64,000 nt of DNA. Source: a bacterium 1XD8-76. GTDB lineage: Bacteria > Bacillota > Clostridia > Lachnospirales > Lachnospiraceae. The DNA is taken from NCBI GenBank assembly GCA_003611955.1, contig RAZE01000001.1, positions 62,001-126,000 of the forward strand. Direction: 5' to 3'. This document shows, one piece after another, positions 10,492-19,410 of the stretch (position 1 is the first letter of the stretch; each line of letters starts with the position of its first letter). Below the pieces are notes generated by a model. That model did no database searches. It saw nothing but the letters and a program-made list of their open reading frames with translations, and had not been told where the DNA came from. The translations under genes and the position numbers were made by a program.

Positions 10492-10520
10492 TTGAGCCCT
10501 CTCTCCGAATATGCTAAAAT
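10492..10520 (+). promoter_or_regulatory. Promoter of the cysteine synthase gene
   Basis: TTGAGC and TAAAAT with 17-base spacing, ending 57 bases before the start codon. It diverges from the PTS operon promoter 40 bases away. Confidence 0.6.
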
Positions 10521-10549
10521 AAGAATCTGACAAACGCAGAGAAGAAAGG

Positions 10550-10567
10550 CGCCCTCCGATGAGGGCG
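10550..10567 (+). promoter_or_regulatory. Small hairpin in the cysteine synthase leader
   Basis: CGCCCT and AGGGCG arms around a CCGATG loop lie 10 bases before the start codon, where the ribosome binding site would be. Only weak Shine-Dalgarno sequence is otherwise visible, so the hairpin could affect translation. This is speculative. Confidence 0.3.
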
Positions 10568-10577
10568 GATAAAGAAA

Positions 10578-11510
10578 ATGATATACGACAATATTTTACA
10601 GGCGCTGGGCCACACGCCCATCATACGCTTGAACCGCATGGTTCCGCCTGAAAGTGCAGAAGTTCTGGTGAAATTTGAAGGATTGAACGTAGGGGGATCC
10701 ATCAAGACAAGAACCGCCTACAACATGATTTCCAAAGCGGAAAAGGAAGGAAAAATAGGGCCGGATACGATCATCGTGGAACCCACCAGCGGCAACCAGG
10801 GGATCGGGCTCGCCCTTGTGGGGGCGGTGAAGGGATACCGCACTATCATTATCATGCCGGACTCCGTCAGCGAAGAGCGTCGAAAGTTAGTGCACCACTA
10901 CGGCGCTGAGGTGATCCTCATCCATGACGACGGCGATATCGGCGCCTGCATTGAGGAATGCCTGCAGACAGCACTGCGCATGGAAAACGAAAATCCGAAC
11001 GTCTACGTTCCGCAACAGTTTGAGAACCAGAACAACACCAAAGCGCACAAACATCATACCGCACTGGAAATACTGGAGCAGGTGGCAGGACCGATCGACG
11101 GTTTCTGCTCCGGCATCGGGACCGGTGGTACCATCACCGGTATCGGAGAAGTGTTGAAATCCCAAAATCCCCGGATGGAGATATGGGCCGTGGAACCCGA
11201 ACACGCGGCAATCCTCTCCGGCGGCGCCATCGGCACTCACCTGCAGATGGGGATCGGAGACGGACTTATCCCGGCAATACTGAACCGGGAAATCTACAAT
11301 GACATCTATATCGTCACCGACGAGGAGGCCCTGCAGACCGCGAAGGACCTGGCAAAGAAGGAGGGCATTCTCTGCGGTATCTCCAGCGGCACAAATGTGG
11401 CAGCCGCCCTGCAGCTGGCAAAAAAACTCGGTCCCGGAAAAACGGTTGTGACCGTACTGCCGGATACGGCGGAGCGGTATTTTTCCACCCCGCTGTTTGA
11501 AGAGGAATAA
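10578..11510 (+). CDS. cysK: Cysteine synthase (O-acetylserine sulfhydrylase)
   Basis: A 310-residue PLP enzyme that makes L-cysteine from O-acetylserine and sulfide in the cytoplasm. Seen: PLP lysine Lys43 in VGGSIKTRTA, the substrate loop PTSGNQGIGLAL, the phosphate-binding GIGTGGTITG loop, and the SSGTNVAAAL segment near the C-terminus. The lysine region has Thr after Lys (SIKTR) where classical CysK has SVKDR, so specificity could differ slightly. Full length for the family. It has its own promoter, and its stop lies three bases from the end of the convergent xylulokinase gene. Confidence 0.9.
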   Translation: MIYDNILQALGHTPIIRLNRMVPPESAEVLVKFEGLNVGGSIKTRTAYNMISKAEKEGKIGPDTIIVEPTSGNQGIGLALVGAVKGYRTIIIMPDSVSEERRKLVHHYGAEVILIHDDGDIGACIEECLQTALRMENENPNVYVPQQFENQNNTKAHKHHTALEILEQVAGPIDGFCSGIGTGGTITGIGEVLKSQNPRMEIWAVEPEHAAILSGGAIGTHLQMGIGDGLIPAILNREIYNDIYIVTDEEALQTAKDLAKKEGILCGISSGTNVAAALQLAKKLGPGKTVVTVLPDTAERYFSTPLFEEE

Positions 11511-11513
11511 TCT

Positions 11514-13010
11514 TTATTCCCGGTGAATCCTCGGGTATAAATCTTTCACTTTGCAGTATAACTCCTTAAAGATCTGCTGCTGTATTCTATACCGCTCAAC
11601 ATTTTGGGCGATGGGCTCCACCGGATGCTCGTTCAGCTTCACGACCGCCCGGCACGCCTCCTCTATATCTCCGTACATGCCACATCCTACCGCCGCCAGG
11701 ATCGCCGCCCCCTGGCAGGCTTCCTCCTCCGTGCTGGTCGTATATACCGGCATCTCCAGAATATCCGCCTGGATCTGCTTCCAGGTATTTCCTCTGGCCG
11801 CCCCGCCGGAGGAAATCATCCGGTTTCTCCGAATCCCCATCTCATCCAGTATGGCGATACACTCTTTCAGATTGTAGATGACGCCCTCCATCGTGGCGCG
11901 GATGATATGGCACTGTTCATGCTTCATGCCCATCCCAAAATAGATGCCTCTGGCGTATGGATCCATAAACGGCGTTCTCTCGCCGGCAAGATAGGGAACA
12001 AACAGAAGTCCCTCCGAACCTGCCGGGGCAAGTGCGGCCTCCGCATCCAGTTCCGCGTATGGTCTCGCATCCTTCAGAATCTTCTTTTTCAGCCACCCCA
12101 GCGTACTTCCGCCGTTCAGCGTTCCCCCCTGCACATACCATTTCCCCTGCGCCGCATGACACCATGTCTGCAGGCGCATCTGCCGATCGTACAACGGCGC
12201 ATCCACCACCGCCGCGATCTGGGAAGCCGTTCCTATATTGCAGGCTATCGTTCCGGGCTCTGTCACACCGTTTCCGGTGAGCTGCGCCGCCGCATCGCCT
12301 GCGCCAAACACCACCTTCGTGCACTCCGCAAGTCCGGTCTCCTTCGCCGCCGCTCTGCAGACGCTGCCAGCCACCTGAAAGCTCTCCCCCGCCTCGGGCC
12401 AGATATCCTCCTTTAAGCCGATCCTGCCGATCAGTTCCCTGCACCAGCATCTGTTTTTCACGGAGAATGCCAGCGTACTGCAGGCATCCGAATACTCCGT
12501 GCCGATATTTCCGGTCAGACGATAACGTATATAGTCTTTCGGCAGCATCACATAACGGATCTTCTCATAGGTTTCCACCGCATTCTTTTTAAGCCACAGC
12601 AGTGAACAAATCATCATCCCCGCTCCCGGCTGATTTAAAAGTTCCGCATCCAGAAGCTCCGCCGCCAGTTCTTTGATCTCTCCCGTCTCCACCGCGGATC
12701 TCTGGTCCATCCATATGATCGCAGGCATCACCGGCTTTTTTTCTTTATCCAGCGCCACCAGACCGTGCATCTGCCCGGAAAAACCTATTCCGACCAATTC
12801 CTCCGGACGTATTTTGGAGACGGCCAGCGCTTCCCTGATCGTTTTCACCGTGCACTCCCACCAGATCTGAGGATCCTGCTCCGCATATCCCATTTTCGGC
12901 GTCATCACCTCATAATCCGCATGACTCACCGCCAGCGTTTTTCCCTCCGGCGTCATGATCAACGTCTTTACACTGGAAGTTCCCAGATCGATACCTGCCA
13001 AATATCCCAT
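11514..13010 (-). CDS. xylB: Xylulokinase (FGGY family)
   Basis: A 498-residue FGGY-family sugar kinase that would phosphorylate D-xylulose. The N-terminal ATPase motif is YLAGIDLGTSSVKTLI. The segment GFSGQMHGLVALD and WMDQRS are typical of XylB, as are FGAGDAAAQLTGNG and ISSGGAARGNTW. I chose ATG 13010 because the family motif starts there and a GGGAG site precedes it. The frame stays open much further upstream, but that part lies antisense to deoC. No xylose isomerase is nearby, so related ketoses cannot be excluded. Confidence 0.88.
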   Translation of the reverse strand: MGYLAGIDLGTSSVKTLIMTPEGKTLAVSHADYEVMTPKMGYAEQDPQIWWECTVKTIREALAVSKIRPEELVGIGFSGQMHGLVALDKEKKPVMPAIIWMDQRSAVETGEIKELAAELLDAELLNQPGAGMMICSLLWLKKNAVETYEKIRYVMLPKDYIRYRLTGNIGTEYSDACSTLAFSVKNRCWCRELIGRIGLKEDIWPEAGESFQVAGSVCRAAAKETGLAECTKVVFGAGDAAAQLTGNGVTEPGTIACNIGTASQIAAVVDAPLYDRQMRLQTWCHAAQGKWYVQGGTLNGGSTLGWLKKKILKDARPYAELDAEAALAPAGSEGLLFVPYLAGERTPFMDPYARGIYFGMGMKHEQCHIIRATMEGVIYNLKECIAILDEMGIRRNRMISSGGAARGNTWKQIQADILEMPVYTTSTEEEACQGAAILAAVGCGMYGDIEEACRAVVKLNEHPVEPIAQNVERYRIQQQIFKELYCKVKDLYPRIHRE

Positions 13011-13071
13011 AATTTTCTCCCTGCCATTCTCTGTTGTTATTTTGCTTATCTGCATGGTTTCCCACGACCGA

Positions 13072-13100
13072 ATTATAGCAAAAGTCCACAAAATATACAA
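13072..13100 (-). promoter_or_regulatory. Promoter of the xylulokinase gene
   Basis: Minus-strand TTGTAT (13100-13095) and TATAAT (13077-13072) with 17-base spacing, about 60 bases before the start codon. Confidence 0.6.
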
Positions 13101-13178
13101 CTGTTTTTCCGAAGAGGTTCTAAATTTAGTTGACATTCTCCGCACCAGGTGAGAGACTGGAATCAGGAGGATAAAATA

Positions 13179-13844
13179 ATGGACAAACAAACAATTTTGA
13201 AACATGTAGATCATACCCTGCTTCTTCAGGATGCGACCTGGGGAGAGATCCGCCAGATCTGCGATGACGCGATCGCATACAAAACGGCGTCCATCTGTAT
13301 TCCGCCGGGCTATGTAAAGCAGGCGAAAGAGTATGTGCAGGACAAAATGGCAGTCTGCACGGTCATCGGTTTTCCAAACGGCTATATGACCACTGCTGCG
13401 AAAGAATTTGAGACAAAAGACGCTCTGGCAAACGGGGCTGACGAGATCGATATGGTGATCAACATCGGCTGGGTGAAAGACCGTAAATATGACAGTATCG
13501 AGGAGGAGATCCGGACGCTGAAAGCAGCCTGCGGCGACAGGATCCTCAAGGTCATCATCGAGACCTGCCTGCTGACAGACGAGGAAAAGATCGAAATGTG
13601 CCGCGTTGTGACAAATGCCGGCGCAGATTATATCAAAACTTCCACCGGCTTCTCCAAAGCGGGTGCAACCTTTGAGGATGTCAAGCTGTTTTCCGAACAT
13701 GTCGGTGAGGGCGTGAGGATCAAGGCGGCCGGCGGCATTTCCACCATGGAAGATGCGGAAAAGTTCATGGAACTGGGCGCGGACCGTCTCGGCACAAGCC
13801 GCATGATCAAGCTCGTAAAAAATGAACAGGCGGAAGGATATTGA
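13179..13844 (+). CDS. deoC: Deoxyribose-phosphate aldolase
   Basis: A 221-residue class I aldolase that splits 2-deoxyribose 5-phosphate to glyceraldehyde 3-phosphate and acetaldehyde in deoxynucleoside breakdown. Seen: KHVDHTLL at the N-terminus, [20 protein letters not shown], the Schiff-base lysine in YIKTSTGFS, and the second lysine in [12 protein letters not shown] 13179 follows AGGAGG by 8 bases. It diverges from xylB and is followed by a strong bidirectional terminator. Confidence 0.95.
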   Translation: MDKQTILKHVDHTLLLQDATWGEIRQICDDAIAYKTASICIPPGYVKQAKEYVQDKMAVCTVIGFPNGYMTTAAKEFETKDALANGADEIDMVINIGWVKDRKYDSIEEEIRTLKAACGDRILKVIIETCLLTDEEKIEMCRVVTNAGADYIKTSTGFSKAGATFEDVKLFSEHVGEGVRIKAAGGISTMEDAEKFMELGADRLGTSRMIKLVKNEQAEGY

Positions 13845-13862
13845 TTTTCGGAGGTTAAAAAA

Positions 13863-13906
13863 GCTTTGGTTTTGCGCATTTTCCGCAAAACCAAAGCCTC
13901 TTTTTT
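13863..13906. terminator. Bidirectional terminator between deoC and the CtpA gene
   Basis: A perfect 14-base stem (GCTTTGGTTTTGCG with its complement) around an eight-base loop. It is followed by T-runs on both strands and so serves both convergent genes. Confidence 0.88.
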
Positions 13907-13925
13907 ATCACATATGCTCCACCGC

Positions 13926-15158
13926 TCACCCATGCAGTTTTTTCTTCAGGTACTCCTGCGCGGCCTCCAGCTGATTGTCGATCTGTTCATCCCCATAATA
14001 GGCCTCCGCGTCAAATTCCACCACCACATCCGGTTCGATTCCCTTTCCGTGGATATTATTTCCTTTCGGCGTAAAGTAACCGCTGGTGGTAAGCTTCACT
14101 GCCGAGCCGTCCGAGAGCGCAATAATCTTCTGCACGATCCCCTTACCGTACGTGGTGGTCCCCATGACCGTGCCCACACCGTAGTCTTTGATCGCTCCGG
14201 TCAGCACTTCCGCCGCGCTGGCAGAACCTCCGTTGACAAGCACTACCATCGGCATCTGTATTTCCCTTTTTCCATCGCAGGTGTATTCCACCCGCTCTCC
14301 GCTCTTATCCTCCGTATAGACAATGAGACCTTCAGGCAGTATCTGCTGGCCGATGCTGACTACCGCATCCAGCAGCCCGCCGGGATTTCCCCGCAGATCC
14401 AGCACAAGGGCCTTCGCGCCGGACCCCCTTATGACCGCGTAAGCCTCCGTAAACTGGTCCACCGTGATATCCTTGAACTCGGTAATGCCAATATAGCCGA
14501 TCTCCTCATCCAGCATCCGGGATGACACGGTAGGATTGTTGACTTTTCGCCGCACCACGTCCTGCTCAAACGCCTTTCCGTCCCGCACGATCGTCAGTGT
14601 GACAGCTGTCCCCTCCTCCCCTTTGATCAATCCGGTCACCTCTTCCAGCGCCATCTGGAAAGTCGCCGTGCCCTCCACCGCGTAGATGATGTCCCCCATC
14701 CGCAGCCCGGCTTCCTCCGCAGGAGTTCCCTCGATCACGCCGCTGATATAAGGCGTCTGCGTTTCCGCATCCATCATAACATAGGCGCCTATACCATAAT
14801 AGACCCCCTCATTCTTTTCCAGCTGAGCCATCAATTCTTCCGCCGTATAGTACGCAGCGTATTTGTCATCCAGCGCTTCCACCATACCATTGTAGATACC
14901 GGTCTGCAGCTCTTCCTCCGTCATATCTTTCAAATAAAAATTCCTGTTTATCGTCTCCTCGATCGCAGCCATTTTGCTGAGCGTTTCACTGTTTACGACA
15001 GATTCCGCACCGTCCTCCGAGACGGAAGTCTCCTTCACCCTTCTGTTTTCATACAGACTTTTCCCCGTCCACGCGCCGCAAAAGATAAGCACTGCCGCCA
15101 ATACGCCGGTCAGCACGCCGAGACCGTAACCGTTTGATTTTTCTACCTTTAACCTCAA
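13926..15158 (-). CDS. S41-family C-terminal processing protease (CtpA/CtpB-like)
   Basis: A 410-residue membrane-anchored serine protease. One transmembrane helix at residues 12-30 places the rest outside the cell. A PDZ domain covers about 118-200 (GLRMGDIIYAVEG). The peptidase domain follows, with catalytic Ser312 in VNGGSASAAEV and Lys339 in TTYGKGIVQ. CtpB-like proteases process envelope or sporulation proteins in Firmicutes. It is the last gene of a run after an M23 EnvC-like gene, ftsX and ftsE, which fits septal or envelope maturation. Confidence 0.92.
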   Translation of the reverse strand: MRLKVEKSNGYGLGVLTGVLAAVLIFCGAWTGKSLYENRRVKETSVSEDGAESVVNSETLSKMAAIEETINRNFYLKDMTEEELQTGIYNGMVEALDDKYAAYYTAEELMAQLEKNEGVYYGIGAYVMMDAETQTPYISGVIEGTPAEEAGLRMGDIIYAVEGTATFQMALEEVTGLIKGEEGTAVTLTIVRDGKAFEQDVVRRKVNNPTVSSRMLDEEIGYIGITEFKDITVDQFTEAYAVIRGSGAKALVLDLRGNPGGLLDAVVSIGQQILPEGLIVYTEDKSGERVEYTCDGKREIQMPMVVLVNGGSASAAEVLTGAIKDYGVGTVMGTTTYGKGIVQKIIALSDGSAVKLTTSGYFTPKGNNIHGKGIEPDVVVEFDAEAYYGDEQIDNQLEAAQEYLKKKLHG

Positions 15159-15200
15159 AATTGATACGCCACCTTTTTCTTACTTCTTTTTGACAAAAAG

Positions 15201-16430
15201 TTATCCCAGATATCCCCAGGGACTCACATAGCTTCCGTTCTTCCGCACACTGAAATGCAGATGCGGACCGGTCGATCTCCCGGTGGATCCCACCGCCGCG
15301 ATCTTCTGCCCCTTTGCCACAAGATCCCCCTTCGATACATAGAGCGCGGACGCATGCATATAGATCGTATAGAGGCTGTCCCCGTGATCGATCATGATAT
15401 AATTGCCCATGCTGCCGCTGTACGCCGCTGCCACCACTTCCCCGTCGTAGGCCGCCAGAATCGGACTGCCGTTGGGTGCCGCCATATCCACACCGTTATG
15501 GAACTGTTCCACACCGAGGATGGGGTGCATCCTGTTTCCGTATTCATCGGAAATTCTCGTCATGGAAGGCGCCGGAAACGCAAACATACCGCCGTCGTAC
15601 GTCAGTTTTCGTCCGCTCTCCTCCGCTATCCGCTTCCGCTCCTCGGCCACCGCCGCCTCCAGCGAGGCGATGATCTCGTTCTGCGCCTTGATATCCGCCT
15701 CATACTCGGCGATCGCCGCCGCTTTATTGTTGATATCCCCCTGTTTTACGACGATCTCCGTCTCCTTGGCGGAAATCAGCTGCGCCAGAGAAGCTTCCTC
15801 CTTCTCCACACCGATTTTCGCCTCATCCAGCACTTCCTTCTCCGCATCCAGTTCTTCCTTGCAGACTTCAACGTACTCGCGGATCAAAATGTACTCTTCC
15901 AGCTTCTGGTCATCGTAATCCACAACCATCTGGATATAATCCAGTTTATTCAGAATATCTCCAAAAGATTCTGCACTCAGTATCGTCTCCAGGTAATAAT
16001 CGTCATTTTGCTCGTACATCATCTGGATCCGCTGTTTCATAGCGGCATACTGCTCTTCCTGTTTCAGCGTGGCAGCCTCCAGCTCCTCCTCCGTCTCCCG
16101 AATCTCCTCTTCCTTCTCCTCGATCAGACCGTTCAGTTCGGCAATCTTTTGCTGGATCTCCTCCAGATTGCTGTCCAGTGCCACCACATAGCTTTCCAGG
16201 CTCGCCTTCTCTCCCTCCAGCTGTTCTTTCAACGCCTTGATATCCGTCAGAGCGGACTGCAGCTGCTGCTTTTCACTCTGCGCCTCTGAAATCTGCCCCT
16301 CCTTTTCCCGTATGCTCTCGGAGGTGATAGAAGAAAGGGAGACGGCTTTTGCCGCCCCTGTCTGCGAAAGTACCACCGCCGAGAGCAGCAGGATACCCAT
16401 GCACTTTTTCATATGTCCGTTCTTTTTCAT
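15201..16430 (-). CDS. EnvC-like murein hydrolase activator, M23 family
   Basis: A 409-residue secreted protein: signal peptide about 1-29, a long coiled coil about 35-270 rich in Glu, Gln and Lys, then a C-terminal LytM/M23 domain. The domain keeps HNGVDMAAPNGSPI and GPHLHFSVRKNG, so zinc ligands appear mostly present and it may be an active endopeptidase rather than only an activator. It is encoded directly after ftsX. In known systems FtsEX moves the coiled coil of such proteins (EnvC, PcsB, CwlO) to switch on cell-wall cutting. A second ATG is at 16412. Confidence 0.9.
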   Translation of the reverse strand: MKKNGHMKKCMGILLLSAVVLSQTGAAKAVSLSSITSESIREKEGQISEAQSEKQQLQSALTDIKALKEQLEGEKASLESYVVALDSNLEEIQQKIAELNGLIEEKEEEIRETEEELEAATLKQEEQYAAMKQRIQMMYEQNDDYYLETILSAESFGDILNKLDYIQMVVDYDDQKLEEYILIREYVEVCKEELDAEKEVLDEAKIGVEKEEASLAQLISAKETEIVVKQGDINNKAAAIAEYEADIKAQNEIIASLEAAVAEERKRIAEESGRKLTYDGGMFAFPAPSMTRISDEYGNRMHPILGVEQFHNGVDMAAPNGSPILAAYDGEVVAAAYSGSMGNYIMIDHGDSLYTIYMHASALYVSKGDLVAKGQKIAAVGSTGRSTGPHLHFSVRKNGSYVSPWGYLG

Positions 16431-16464
16431 TCCTTACCTCTGCCGTACAGATACCCGAACCAAA

Positions 16465-17361
16465 TTATACCCTGAGATGCTTCCTCACCGTGATAAAACT
16501 TCCCAGGAAACCGATTCCCACGCCGATGCCCAAGGACAGCGGCAACAATATGTGATAGATCTCCGACACCGGCAAAAACGCCAGCAGATTGGTCAGTATC
16601 GAAAACCGCTCCAGCACATAAGTCACGGCCTTATTATACACAACATAGATGATCGCCAGTGGGATTCCCGCCCCTACCAGTCCGATCAGGATCCCCTCCA
16701 CCACGAAAGGGAACCTCACAAAAAAGTCCGTAGCGCCGATGTATTTCATGATCGTGATCTCTTCTCTCCGCACATTGATGCCGATGGTCACGGTATTGCT
16801 GATCAGAAAGACCGATACGCCCAGCAGGATCGCGATCAGACCGATGGACACATATCCCAGAAGGGAATTAAAACCCGACAGTACATCTGCCGTCAGCTGG
16901 GAGCGATTTATCTTTCTGACTTCCGGCATGGACTCCAGATAAGTCACCAGAGAATCCTGCATGGAGACATCGCTCAAATACACTCTGTAATTCGCGCAGT
17001 TTGCCAGCGGATTCTCCGTAAATCCTTCCGCATACTCCGGGGGATAGCCCGCCAGCCAGTCCTCCCATGCCTGGTCTGCGGAGATATACTCCACATTGGA
17101 GACTTCCATTCTTCCTGAGATCTTCTGCCCGATCTCCTGAATAACCGCATCCTCCGTGCCATTCTCGAAAAACACCGTGACGCAGACTCCCTCCTCCGCA
17201 TTTTTCACCATGCTCTGCAGATTCACCACCACCGAATAGAAAATGCCGAACATAAACAGGCAGGCGGTTATCGTCGCTATGGAAGCAAGAGAAAAGAGTT
17301 TATTGCGAAAGATATTTCGGAAGCCCTGTCTGATCGTATAAAAAAATGTACTAATCCTCAT
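16465..17361 (-). CDS. ftsX: Cell-division ABC permease FtsX
   Basis: A 298-residue membrane protein with the FtsX layout: an N-terminal helix about 20-42, a large extracellular domain about 45-165, then three helices. It pairs with FtsE to signal wall hydrolases across the membrane. Its start overlaps the end of ftsE by 11 bases, showing tight coupling. The EnvC-like partner is encoded next. The N-terminal MRISTFFYTIRQGFRNIFRN is typical of Gram-positive FtsX. Confidence 0.95.
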   Translation of the reverse strand: MRISTFFYTIRQGFRNIFRNKLFSLASIATITACLFMFGIFYSVVVNLQSMVKNAEEGVCVTVFFENGTEDAVIQEIGQKISGRMEVSNVEYISADQAWEDWLAGYPPEYAEGFTENPLANCANYRVYLSDVSMQDSLVTYLESMPEVRKINRSQLTADVLSGFNSLLGYVSIGLIAILLGVSVFLISNTVTIGINVRREEITIMKYIGATDFFVRFPFVVEGILIGLVGAGIPLAIIYVVYNKAVTYVLERFSILTNLLAFLPVSEIYHILLPLSLGIGVGIGFLGSFITVRKHLRV

Positions 17362-18091
17362 CGATATACGCTCCCTTCTCCTCGTCGCTCACGATCACGC
17401 CCTTTTTCAGCGTCACCACGCGCTTTTCCATCTGGTTTACGATCTCCTTGTTGTGCGTGACCACAACCACCGTCGTCCCGGACTTGTTGATCTCATCGAG
17501 CATATTCATAATTTCCCAGGAGTTCTTCGGATCCAGATTTCCGGTGGGCTCATCGCACAAAAGCAGCGTCGGTTCATTCACCAGCGCCCTGGCCAGCGCC
17601 ACCCTCTGCTGCTCACCGCCCGAGAGCTGTTTCGGCCTCGCCTTATATTTTCCGGCAAGCCCCACCGCGGCGAGCACGGCAGGTACATTTTTCCGCATCT
17701 GCTTTGTGGGTGTCAGCACGATCCTCTGCGCAAAGGCCACGTTCTCATAGACGTTTCTGTCCTTCAGCAGGCGGAAATCCTGAAACACGATACCGATATT
17801 GCGCCGAAATTCCGGTATCTTTCGATGCCTGATCCGATTCAGATCATATCCCAGAACCTTCACATTCCCCTCTGTCGCCGTCAGCTCCCTGAGCAGCAGC
17901 TTGATCATCGTCGATTTACCCGAGCCGCTGTCCCCCACGATAAAGACAAATTCCCCCCGCCTGATCCGCAGATTGATGTCGTTCAAAGCCGGCGAACCCG
18001 TCTCATAAGATTTGCTCACGTGATCCAGCACGATAATGTCCCGATCACCGCTCTTTTTCTTTCGTTTCCTTCTTACTGCTTTTTCCGCCAC
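17351..18091 (-). CDS. ftsE: Cell-division ATPase FtsE
   Basis: A 246-residue ABC ATPase. Walker A is GDSGSGKSTM, the signature is LSGGEQQRVALARAL and Walker B is LLLCDEPTGNLD, followed by a switch His in VVVTHN. A basic N-terminal extension (AEKAVRRKRKKKS) precedes the core. It energises FtsX. The upstream regulator gene ends 17 bases before it. Confidence 0.95.
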   Translation of the reverse strand: MAEKAVRRKRKKKSGDRDIIVLDHVSKSYETGSPALNDINLRIRRGEFVFIVGDSGSGKSTMIKLLLRELTATEGNVKVLGYDLNRIRHRKIPEFRRNIGIVFQDFRLLKDRNVYENVAFAQRIVLTPTKQMRKNVPAVLAAVGLAGKYKARPKQLSGGEQQRVALARALVNEPTLLLCDEPTGNLDPKNSWEIMNMLDEINKSGTTVVVVTHNKEIVNQMEKRVVTLKKGVIVSDEEKGAYIDED

Positions 18092-18108
18092 TATAGTATC
18101 CCTTTCCT

Positions 18109-19191
18109 TTAGTACTCAAGCGTCTCCATGTATTTCATGTACTTTACAACCATCAGCGCCATCTTGAACGTGATCGCGTCCTCAAATACACGCAGGTCCA
18201 GCCCCGTCGCCTTCTGCAGCTTATCCAGTCTGTAAACCAGCGTATTCCTGTGGATAAAGAGCTGCCTGGAAGTCTCCGATACGTTCAGACTGTTCTCAAA
18301 AAACTTGTTGATCGTAGTAAGCGTCTCATCATCAAAATCGTCCGGGCTCTTTCCGCCGAAAATCTCCCTGATAAACATCTTGCAGAGGGGGATCGGAAGC
18401 TGATAGATCAGACGCCCGATGCCGAGTTCACTGTAGGCCACCACATTCCTGTCGCTGAAAAATATTTTTCCCACATCCAGAGCCATCCGCGCCTCCTTAT
18501 AGGAACGGCTCACATCCTTGATCTCCTTTACGACCGTACCGTAAGACACCCGGACATTCCTCATGCCTTCCTTCACCAGAAAGCTTTCCAGCGCCTTTGC
18601 GCCCTTGTCTATCTCTATCGGGGAATCGCCCTCGCTCAGGTCCCTCACCACGATCACGTTATTCTCGTCCACCGCCGTGACAAAGTCTCTGGCATTTGTA
18701 TTGCCGCCTCGAACGATCTCCAGCACATTGCAGTCTTTCGTGCTGTCCGTCTCGATGATCATCACCACGCGGCGCACGTCCGCCTGAATATGCAGTTTCT
18801 TTGCGCGGCTGTAGATATCTACCAGAAGCAGATTATCCAACAGCAGGTTCTTTATAAAGTTGTCCTTGTCAAAACGCTCCTTGTACGCCACCAGCAGATT
18901 CTGGATCTGGAAGGCCACCATCTTGCCCACCATATAGACGTCTTCCCCGGAACCGCCCGCGATCAGTATGTACTCCAGCTGCTGCTCATCGTAGATCTTA
19001 AAGTACTGATAGCCCTGGATCTCCTGTGAGTCCGCCGGAGACTGCGCAAACTCCATCGCAGGCCTTTCACATTCATACATATTCACCGTCGCGGCCACTT
19101 CCTTGCCGTCGGTATCCATAATGCAAAGTTCCACTCTGGCAATGGCTTTTAATCCTTCGATCGTATTCTGCAAAATCTGATTTGAAATCAT
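18109..19191 (-). CDS. CdaR/PucR-type helix-turn-helix regulator
   Basis: A 360-residue protein whose C-terminal region (about 290-352: FFENSLNVSETSRQLFIHRN then TLVYRLDKLQKATG) is the PucR-type helix-turn-helix of CdaR/PucR regulators. The N-terminal 130 residues resemble a sugar-diacid or GAF-like sensing domain, and a GGDEF-like central part lies between. CdaR proteins respond to sugar diacids, but this one heads a cell-division cluster (ftsEX, EnvC-like, CtpA), so its ligand and targets are unknown. Confidence 0.82.
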   Translation of the reverse strand: MISNQILQNTIEGLKAIARVELCIMDTDGKEVAATVNMYECERPAMEFAQSPADSQEIQGYQYFKIYDEQQLEYILIAGGSGEDVYMVGKMVAFQIQNLLVAYKERFDKDNFIKNLLLDNLLLVDIYSRAKKLHIQADVRRVVMIIETDSTKDCNVLEIVRGGNTNARDFVTAVDENNVIVVRDLSEGDSPIEIDKGAKALESFLVKEGMRNVRVSYGTVVKEIKDVSRSYKEARMALDVGKIFFSDRNVVAYSELGIGRLIYQLPIPLCKMFIREIFGGKSPDDFDDETLTTINKFFENSLNVSETSRQLFIHRNTLVYRLDKLQKATGLDLRVFEDAITFKMALMVVKYMKYMETLEY

Positions 19192-19384
19192 CCGTTCCCT
19201 TCCCTCCTGCTTTATACATTTTTAACAATATATTTCCACCCCATAAAAGGCTTTTCCTGCAACCTATTTCCTATTTTAAAACAAATGCACAAATAAATCT
19301 ACCTCTTTTCAAATATTTTTTGTCTGTTTTTTAACGGATATTCCAAAATTTGTATATTTTTCATAATAGTAAACCTACACAAAC

Positions 19385-19410
19385 AAAAAAGACGGCCAAA
19401 ATGGACCGTC
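19385..19410 (-). terminator. Terminator of the WecG/TagA-like gene
   Basis: GACGG(T)CC-ATTTT-GGCCGTC hairpin followed by TTTTTTG on the minus strand, right after the stop codon. A T-run on the plus strand may let it work both ways. Confidence 0.7.

Noticed and set aside
13132-13160. TTGACA before deoC as a promoter
   Set aside because: A good -35 is present at 13132-13137, but no acceptable -10 lies 16-18 bases further on.
13011-13700. Upstream extension of the xylulokinase frame to 13700
   Set aside because: The extra 230 codons are antisense to deoC; the kinase motif and ribosome site begin at 13010.
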